A stretch of DNA of 64,000 nucleotides from Stachybotrys elegans. Lineage: Eukaryota; Ascomycota; Sordariomycetes; Hypocreales; Stachybotryaceae. Position 1 is the stretch's first letter. Each line of letters starts with the position of its first letter. Position numbers and translations under genes: made by a program. The notes under the pieces were generated by a model. That model was not told where the DNA came from, made no database searches, and was given only the letters and a program-made list of their open reading frames with translations. Below, piece after piece: positions 56,692 to 64,000 of this stretch. The DNA is taken from the NCBI GenBank assembly GCA_020746835.1, contig JAGPNK010000041.1, positions 1-64,000 on the forward strand. Reading direction: 5' to 3'.

Positions 56692-59057
56692 ATGGCCCCG
56701 CTTACAGTTGCTGGAAAGTCCGCCTTTTTGTCGTCACGGACGGAGCGGGTTCTGAGTAACAGCGCCGCCGAGTTTGTCGAGGTGCGAGCCGGACGTGAGA
56801 TTTGCCGTCGCGCGACAGGGGGGCTTCTCAACATTGTCGACGAGCAGGAAATCGTCAAAATCACTGATGAGGGCAATGAAGAGGCCCTAGAGGTCACCAT
56901 AGAGGCCCCAAAGTTCGTCAGAGAGACTGATCGCTTTGTCCCCAAGGACGAGGCTCCCAAGTGCGCATTGCATTTTCTCCGATTCACGAGCTTGACGCCC
57001 TCTGTGCTAATACAAGGGTAGCTTGGCCGCCTGCTACAAAGAGTCAATCGAAATGAGAATGAAATTCCAGGAGACGCTTAAGGGCTTCACCACACTTCTC
57101 CAGTCACGCAAAATCTTCGACAAGTTGAAAATTGAGGCTCGAGACCCAGCCGATTATGACTTGGAGTATGTGCTGAAGATTGCATCGCTGGTCCAAGAAC
57201 ACAAAGAGGGAGTAGACAACACCCGGACAGTCAAGAAGTTCATCCAGAAGTGCTTCCGAGGCGTGAACAGACATAAAGCCGCGCTCGCTGGAATCCTTGC
57301 CATGGTCCCGGATGACATGTACGGTTCCGTCATCTCGGGCGGCTTTTCATTGATTCTAGCGGTAAGATGCCTCGGACAGAATCTTGGCTTCACCCTCCTT
57401 TTGGAGCAGACATTTTCTCATCTAACTATCTGGTCCAGGCCGTGGAAAGTCACGAAACCCTGCGGGTGGAAATCCAGTCAACCTTGGCGGACATTCCCCG
57501 AAGATTGGACAACGTAAAGAGATTATCCGAAGTTAACATTAAGTCTCTGGAACTTCATCACTGCGCAGACCAACTGTTCCTGTCCATCTATATCGTGCTA
57601 GAGCGCATCATTGACAAACTATCGATGAACTGGGTCGGTAAGACTTCCTCTCCATCGGAGTGGTGAAAGCCACAGGCGAAAGCTGACCCAGAACAGAAAA
57701 GGGCGTGAAGAAGATCAAGGGTCACGGAGACAGCATCAAAGAGGCAATTGAGTCCGTGGGCGAGAAGGTCACCGAGTTCCAGGAACAAGTCAACATCTGC
57801 GCCCAGCTCAGGTTAGGCAGGATTGAAGATGGCGTACAAAGCATCCAGATGCAGCTCAGCGGTAGGCTTCTTTCAATTATAAAAGTCAAATGGCCCTAGA
57901 CGCCGAGACTGACCTCTGACAGACATAGAGAAGGGTCTCTCATTGACCGAGCCAAGCTACGAGCAAATCACAAGCCATATCTATACTTCTCTCTACAAAT
58001 TACTTACTAGTGGCCCGGATTTTGAACTTGTCACTGATACTAGCACTAACCGATTCCGATTCGTGCGTATAACCCAACAAGATACCGCACAGATTCCGAA
58101 TCTAAGCCAAGGAAAGTTGGAGATGGCATCTCCTACACCATCCTCGTCCTCTAAGCGCGACGGCAGTATCGTGTTCTCGCTGGACGAGGCCAGGAATCTG
58201 GCCGACACCTGGTTCGCAGCTTTGGACAGCTTCGACCCCTCCCCAGGGAAACAGATTGACCAATGTTTGGCGGGCTTCGAAGAATTTTCCCTGAAGGAAA
58301 AGGACCGTGTACAGTGGATCATGGCGTCGGGCGAGATTCAGAACTGGCTCACGCTGATGGAGTCGAATATACTCGATGTGCGCCCCGACGCCGCCCCGAG
58401 GAGCTGGTTAATGCGCTGAGCTTCAGCGCCGCGACGCTGGCCCAGACCATTGCTAACGCCACTGACTTCGCCGTACTATCATTCTTCAGCGGCTTGCGGC
58501 GCATGGACTCCCTCGATGACGATATCTCAGGCCCAAGGGCCGTCTACAACAGCCTCAACGGCCAGCTGCTCAAGTTCATGCTAGATAAACGACCCTCTGC
58601 AAACTTTTCGTTCATTGAGCACAAGAAGCTGATGCGAAAGTCTAAAAACAAGTCACGGTACGCCAAGGAACTTTTTCGGGAGCTAGTCAGCGCCCTTCCG
58701 GAGAAGGATGTCGTTGTCGTCATCCTCGACTCGTTCTCGCGGCTCGGAGGAACATCCAAGGATGAGGCCAAGGGTGACGGAATCATCAAGGACCTGGCAG
58801 TTCTGGTCAATGAGATGCCGCAGCTGGTCATCAAGGTATTAGTCACGGACGCGATGCCAGACTGTTCAGTCAAGAGGCTGGCACATTCCACACTGTACGT
58901 TCCGGATGACGTGGATGGATGGAGGAATAGTATAAACTTGGACTTGCTTGATATTGAGAACCTGGCTATGATTGATCAGTTAGTAAAGCGGCAGGAGCAG
59001 GATTCATTAGTTTCAGAGGACTGGAGCGATTCATCTAGCGATTCAAGTAGTATTTAA
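56692..59057 (+). CDS. DUF7708 protein with NACHT-like region lacking a P-loop (one apparent frameshift)
   Basis: Five exons (56692-56960, 57022-57361, 57439-57637, 57697-57861, 57923-59057; introns 59 to 77 bases). Residues about 90-260 match DUF7708, the N-terminal effector-side domain of many fungal NLR-like (STAND) proteins: MRMKFQETLKGFTTLLQSRK, KKFIQKCFRGVNRHKAALAG and DMYGSVISGGFSLILA. A helical linker (SIKEAIESVGEKVTEFQEQV) follows. The distal part looks like a NACHT core: DFAVLSFFSGLRR, then a Walker-B-like VVVVILDSFSRLG and VIKVLVTDAMPDC. The preceding Walker A is not a GxxxxGKS but reads NALSFSAATLAQTI. Near 58390-58398, within CCGCCCCGAGG, the frame slips by one base (TGA 58417 otherwise). 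No intron repairs this. The C-terminus is Ser-rich, and no WD, TPR or ankyrin repeats follow. Confidence 0.72.
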
Positions 59058-59168
59058 AGGCTTTGAAATATATTATTACAATGCCTGTATAAATATTAGA
59101 ATGCCCAAACAGCAATAAACCCTTATAACATATTATAACCTACAAATCCTCCCATTGGCGGCTTGCCT

Positions 59169-60780
59169 CTAGAACTCATGTCCTACACTAGGCTTTCCGT
59201 ACCACAAGTTGGTTGGGTTGATCGACTGCTTGATCTGCAATAGTCTGTCATAGTTTGCGCCGAAGAAGTCTTCTTTCCATATTGGATTGTTATAAGCATT
59301 CTCATTCATATACGCCCCCTCCATGAGTAAGAGCTCGGAGAATAGGATTGATACGATCCACGATACTGGTCAGGTCAGCCAGTGGGCTCTCTGGGTCCCA
59401 AAACCCCTCAGTGAACAGATACAAGGCCGATTCCCGCCAGCCGGGCATCACTGAGTTGTCGCTGGGCTGGCCTCCTGGCTGCAACAGTTGAATCCGACGG
59501 CACCAAAGATGAAGCGACTGTCGGCGGCGAGATTCGTTCTAATCAGAGACGTGAGGTCGGTTGCATGGTTCTCAATCGCCTCTCGCGTAATGAAGCGGCT
59601 GCCGATCTGGGCATTGATCGTAAAAGGCCCATACGGAAGATTCGATTGCCAACGAGCGAAATGGGCAGAATAACCCGGGTCGTCTGAGAGCGTCCAGTTG
59701 TACACAAAGCCATTGGTATCGAGATAGTCCAGCAAGGGCCGAAAGTGTGGCGCTAGCTCTTGACTGGTATGGCCGGGCCAGGAGACAAAGTCGATGCTGA
59801 ATGTCGCCTGCTGGATCTGCCACGGAACTGTCAGGCCTGGGACCAGATTCCATTGCATGTGCTGAATCTGCACAAAGGTAATGAGATGGTAGAATTGGTC
59901 GTCCTGGGCGTAGCTCAGCACGAACTGTGCTCCAGCTACTGGTACATCATTGTGTACTTTGACAGTAGCAGAGATCACGACGGCGAACCCTGCACCGCCA
60001 CTTCACAGGGCCCAGAAGAGGTTCGAATTGCTGGTCTCGCTCGCGATCACATTCCTGCCGTCAGCGGTCACGACATCAAATTCGAGTACATTGTCCGACC
60101 CGAGGCCGTAAGCTGCCGCCAAGGCACCGAAGCCGCTATTCAAGTAGTAATCTCCAACAGTACCGCCCGTGGGACAGTAACCAGCTACAATAGCCTTAGT
60201 GAAGCTGTCAGCGGCAAACCCCTGCATACCAGCTCCGAGCCGCAGTGCTGCGCCATTCCACGTGGAACTGGTGTGATTCTCAATCAATGCCGAGTCTTGG
60301 AGATTGTGCGTCCACAGACTCAGAGCGCCTTGTCCGGTACTTCTCCCCAGGTAATCGTGCCCGGTGTTCTTCACGACCAAACGGATTCGATGTGTCCTCG
60401 CAAATTTGACTCCGGCAATAGCATCGGCTGCAGATGTCACATTGATGCTATACTCGGCCAGATTGCCAAGCGTGCAGCTGCTCGGATTGACGCTCTCGTA
60501 AGGCGTACAGGTGTTGTTCAGGAACAGGGGATTCATGACCGAGCCTGAGTCGAAGAAGCTGCTGCAGCATTGGCATGGAGTGATGAGAAGGGTAAGGTAG
60601 AACCCACTGAGGCACGGTGAAGATTATTCCCGGAGTGCCGAGCATTCCTCCGAACCGAAACCATTCTCGTAGCACGGTACCTGTGGCAGAGGAACATTGG
60701 TGATCAAACGGGCGCCTACGGTAGCGTTGAGAGCCGCCCACTCATCCGCGCTTGGTCATTCGGCGTCACTCGGCAATATT
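59169..60780 (-). pseudogene. Broken berberine-bridge-type FAD oxidase
   Basis: The minus strand encodes most of a BBE-like oxidase: SADEWAALNATVGARLI, SCTLGNLAEYSINVTSAADA, VVKNTGHDYLGRS (with the flavinylated His), YCPTGGTVGDYYLNSGFG, then SATVKVHNDVPVAG and GWRESALYLFTEGFWDPESP, ending INPTNLWYGKPSVGHEF with TAG (59171-59169). Lesions are TGA in place of Trp near 60750, TAA at 60626-60624, TGA at 60005-60003 next to a shortened GGGG-T-FGVV loop, a frameshift near 59481-59495, and an extra G in the run at 59315-59319. A spliced intron near 60570-60620 may exist. The 5' end, with a presumed signal peptide, is not defined. The parent enzyme would be secreted and oxidise carbohydrates or alkaloid-like substrates. 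Confidence 0.85.
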
Positions 60781-62123
60781 GTACATCTTGTATCGACTTG
60801 ACGGTGAATGACTGCTGCGGATGTAGTAGCCAAAAGCCAGGAACAAGATGCCAAGCAACGAAACTTGATGGTTGTGTACAGTGGAGCTTGTCAGGGCTAG
60901 TTTCAGAGGATGATCGAGTGACAAAAAGGCATCGAGCGAGCCTCTTATATGCCCATGCGATCAGGAAGAATACTCACATAACGTGTGCCACCTGAGCAGG
61001 CCGATCATCTTCGTAAAGCACTCAACTTGAAAGTACTCCGAACAACAGATCTCAATCTCCAACGTGAATCAGGTAGACGCACCATCGGCCTGCGGCTACC
61101 TCAGTCGGCCAGTCATGCTATGTCAGCCGCCACAAAGTTGGTCAGGGATGATGAAACTCGGGTGGCTGAGGCTGGAGCCGGTGTTACTGGATCGAGCAGC
61201 AGTCCAGCGAGCGAGTCTTCAGCACTTCCAAGCCTCGGGGGTTTGTTAACCATTCACCACCCTCTGGTGTTACTCAGAGACCCAAATGGTTATCAACTTC
61301 TGGAAGCGCAATATCGGCAGCACACATTCGATACTGGTGCTGTTAAATGTGGAAGCAACAAGAGTCCGGTGCTATGCACAGCCCTAGCCTCAAAGATTCT
61401 AACCACCCGCTTCACAAATTCTCCATGGCGAATGTCAGCAAGACATCCGGCAGTATGCTGGTCTGTCCGCTTTGCTGAGTGGCAGATGCCTTTAGCTTTG
61501 CCACAAGCACCTGGTCCATGGTTTCGACCGGCTGGTAAGTGAAAGATGCCAGCATCGCCATGCATGCGGGATCAGTTAAGCTGCAGAAACTTGGTTGATC
61601 ATTTCCTGGGCCGCAATATGCGTGTCGTGTCATTGCAATCCGCGTCATGGTCATGCACCACGCGCTAGGGGTTTCCTGCTTGGGTATCACCGGAGACTCA
61701 CGGCCCCCAACGCGCATTGCACAACGCCAGAAAGTACGGGACGTTCTCGGTTACATTCGCGGGTAAGCTAGAGGGGTCATGCTAGATTGTCCGACCCTAT
61801 TCTGTCCTCCATTGCTCAGGCCCCCTCATTCACCATGCGAGAATCCAGTCTGCGGGAGAATGCATCAATCCATGTCGAAAGTAACCTAAGACTTGATCGT
61901 GCGAGGTTCACTTCGCTCTATTCGCACTCTGACTTGATACGGTTTGCCACTTGTGTGCTGTTGTGGCAGATTCGAGCAGCTATGATACGGGACAAGCTGT
62001 CCGCACTACTGCGCGAAACGTATGAAGACACTGTAGTCACTCATAACGGGCAGCACTCAGATGATTCCCATCACGCAGTCCATATCCACCATGTGCGCTT
62101 GTCTGCCTTGAAGCCGCTCATAT
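60781..62123. other. 1.3-kb region without a firm gene
   Basis: A 185-codon plus frame (60985-61542) and minus frames at 61717-61412 overlap. The minus one is Cys-containing (HAYCGPGNDQPSFCSLTDPAC), distantly like a CFEM spacing, but has no signal peptide and ends early. No gene is supported. Confidence 0.35.
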
Positions 62124-62905
62124 TCAAGATGCGAAACACCAGAAGTGCGCCCACACCCACACAGAGACCATAGCCCAGGAGACCACTACTCCAATAGGCA
62201 GGGCAAACAACCGACCAGACGTTGTCGCCGTCGCCAATGTCCACCGAGCTGGGCCATCGCCCAGTACCAAAGGCGCAGTTCGGCGTCCTCTGAGGCGATC
62301 TCCCTCTTGGTCTTTCATATCTTCGTAATGCATAGTAGTACCGATGACACTGCTAGTGATGAATAGCCAGATGGTTACGGCATTCGAAATCTCGAATTTA
62401 GACCTGCAGCAACGCGCATGGCACGTTTGTTGTATTGTGAGAAAGCGACAGCGATAATCCCATTACGAATCAGTCGCCGCCACCGAGGTCGTTGTACATC
62501 CACGTCACGTAAACAGAATGACGGTCTCCTACCAGGCACCCAGGAGGTAGTTCACCAAGAACACCGCAGGCAGCGAAAACATAAGTAAGCGACGTGTCTG
62601 GTCTGAGGTGAGTCTGCCTGTCGGGATGGGGCGCCATGGCTTGTTGATATTGTCCTCCTCCACGGAGACCGGCGAGCGCTAGTTAGCGCAGTCAAAGATG
62701 AGCAAGTTCGCCCAGTTCCAGAGAACGACAGCGGGAACTCGCGCGAGAATTGTGAGCAACTCTGGCTCAGGTTTTTATGTGAGCAGCGAGCCGGACAGAG
62801 CAGCTGCTATGCCGAAGAGAGTGTCTGGTCCAACAAAGGTTGCGAAGTCGCTTCAGCCACAGCGTCTGGATGAAATAAGATGGACGCCATGGACTCAACT
62901 GAGCA
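62124..62905 (-). pseudogene. Relic of a UbiA-family prenyltransferase / membrane terpene cyclase
   Basis: Reading the minus strand gives DFATFVGPDTLFGIAAALSG, then a stop, VPAVVLWNWANLLIFDCAN, a TAG, RSPVSVEEDNINKPWRPIP, TSDQTRRLLMFSLPAVFLVN, then GAW, a TAG and ETVILF. After frame changes come TWMYNDLGGGD, NAVTIWLFITSS and MHYEDMKDQEGDRLRGRRTA with PLVLGDG. The first Asp-rich motif (N-x-x-x-D, here NLLIFDCAN) and the second (D-x-x-D-x-x-x-D, here EDMKDQEGD) are those of UbiA prenyltransferases, and the wording is closest to the fungal UbiA-type terpene cyclase group known from fumagillin biosynthesis (Fma-TC). At least three stops and two frameshifts make it non-functional. Two TAG stops fit CAG with C-to-T at CpA. 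Confidence 0.85.
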
Positions 62906-64000
62906 CAAGATTTTAGCCAGATCTCAATTGCCATTTTGACATGCACGGTACATACTGCTTGATCGTCGTGACTGAAAGACTCATACCTTTTTTTATCGTT
63001 AAGGGAATGCTTGACACTAGTCTGCTTCTCCATGGTCTCGGAAAGCTGAAGGACGCGGAGCGTTGTGTTTCGATGAGATTGCAGCGAGCAGAACACTGCT
63101 AACGTTGTCCAGAAATATGGCCGTTAATCCGGGGCATCTATGTATTTGCATGCATTCCTTGTTCGACGCAATTCGGCTTGACCCCTCTAGGCTCAGTCCG
63201 TTCAATTTGTACCTTCATACTTCGCGAAGATTTACTCGAGTGGACCCAGCAATTGGCGATGAAACATGCGAGCATGCCAACATATGCTCATACGTGATGA
63301 CGCATTGTCAACGGCGACTACCCGAAACAGCCTTCCAGTGAGCAGTAGTATGATTCAAGTGAATGAATTCACCAGTTCCCAGTCTAGGTATTCCGGAGCC
63401 AACACGTCAAATGGCTCATTTGGTAAGGTTCAGCATGGATCGATTAGGCAGTGACCGGAAATGAGGCCATATCAACCGCTCGCCACTGAATGACTTCACG
63501 CCTATCCGGTATCAGATGAACCATGACCCAAATCCAGGTCGTCGACACTGGTAGTGTCTGAACCAAGGCTAGGCATCAAGGTGTTATCGTTAGTTTTCTG
63601 TGGTAGTGGCCCATTCCATGCGGTGCCTCGATCTTGCTGCTGAGGTTCTATTCTGGCTCGTTCACGACGCCATCGTTGCCTCCAGCCGGTGAACTTTGTT
63701 TTCACTCTCCCCGATTGCACTCCTCTGGACCGCCGCTTGAAGCCGTATGTGTCTAGACATAAACCTCAAAAGCTTCGTGTACGATCCTGGGAGCCCGTCA
63801 TGAGTCTTACGAGGTGATACGACTGATAGAGCTAAAATTCTATTGCAAGAGAGACGTAGCGCAAGATTCGCGAATATGATCTCGCATGTAAGAAGTGACT
63901 GACACGCCCGTCCTAGCTATCCGCGGCAGTCCGCTTTCTGAATGAAATCCTCATCTCACCAAACTCAATCGTGAACTATTCCTTGGCTTTGCGTTCCAAC
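62906..64000. other. 1.1-kb terminal stretch
   Basis: The left edge may contain more of the UbiA relic's N-terminus. A 72-codon minus frame (63720-63502), rich in Arg then Asp/Ser, could be the tail of a gene, but no upstream exon is visible. Confidence 0.4.

Noticed and set aside
60985..61542. 185-codon plus-strand frame as a gene
   Set aside because: No recognisable domain, no promoter or intron signs, and a low-complexity composition typical of a chance frame.
61412..61717. Possible CFEM-like Cys-rich protein on the minus strand
   Set aside because: Too few cysteines in the right spacing, no signal peptide, and the frame is short and overlapped by a longer plus-strand frame.

Overview
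This window is chromosomal DNA from a filamentous ascomycete (Pezizomycotina). The evidence is short spliceosomal introns (41 to 77 bases), fungus-specific families (a HET-domain protein, rhodopsin-domain/PTH11-like membrane proteins, an AA9 polysaccharide monooxygenase, a GPI-type Cys-rich wall protein, a DUF7708 protein) and C-to-T/G-to-A decay typical of repeat-induced point mutation (RIP). The species cannot be named from the sequence. Exon structures were worked out by eye from splice sites and continuity of the protein family. Wherever exon coordinates are listed, the exon lengths sum to whole codons.

Layout. 1-8 kb: the 3' end of an FAD-linked oxidoreductase, a rhodopsin-domain protein (-), then a cytochrome P450 and an FAD monooxygenase in tandem (+). 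8-19 kb: a secreted tyrosinase (+), an aldo/keto reductase (-) with a GC-AG intron, an epimerase-family relic, and a secreted AA9 enzyme (+). 20-21.7 kb: a 1,006-bp non-coding LTR element with 174-bp LTRs and a 5-bp target duplication, heavily RIP-like. 22-28 kb: an intact SDR (-), a decayed ankyrin gene (-), a 5'-truncated rhodopsin-domain gene (-) and a frameshifted alpha/beta hydrolase (+). 29-39 kb: a sulfotransferase-like protein (+), a 14-TM MFS transporter (-) divergent from a complete FAD-linked oxidoreductase (+), and an LRR/F-box-type protein (+). 40-48 kb: a HET protein (-), a UbiD decarboxylase relic (-), a GPI-anchored Cys-rich protein (-) and an epoxide hydrolase with two nonsense codons (+). 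52-59 kb: a nine-exon 1,182-aa AAA+ ATPase (-) divergent from a DUF7708 protein with a NACHT-like region lacking a P-loop (+). 59-63 kb: a broken berberine-bridge-type oxidase and a broken UbiA-family prenyltransferase/terpene cyclase (both -).

How it fits together. Intact genes fall into three loose themes: secondary-metabolism or detoxification enzymes (P450, FAD monooxygenase, FAD oxidoreductases, MFS pump, SDR, AKR), secreted or wall proteins (tyrosinase, AA9, GPI protein), and signalling or allorecognition-type proteins (rhodopsin-domain protein, HET, AAA+/DUF7708 pair). Between them lie at least eight recognisable gene relics and long stretches with no gene that I can support. This is the pattern of a fast-evolving accessory region. 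The most system-like unit is the divergent AAA+ (DUF7025-type) / DUF7708-degenerate-NACHT pair at 52-59 kb.
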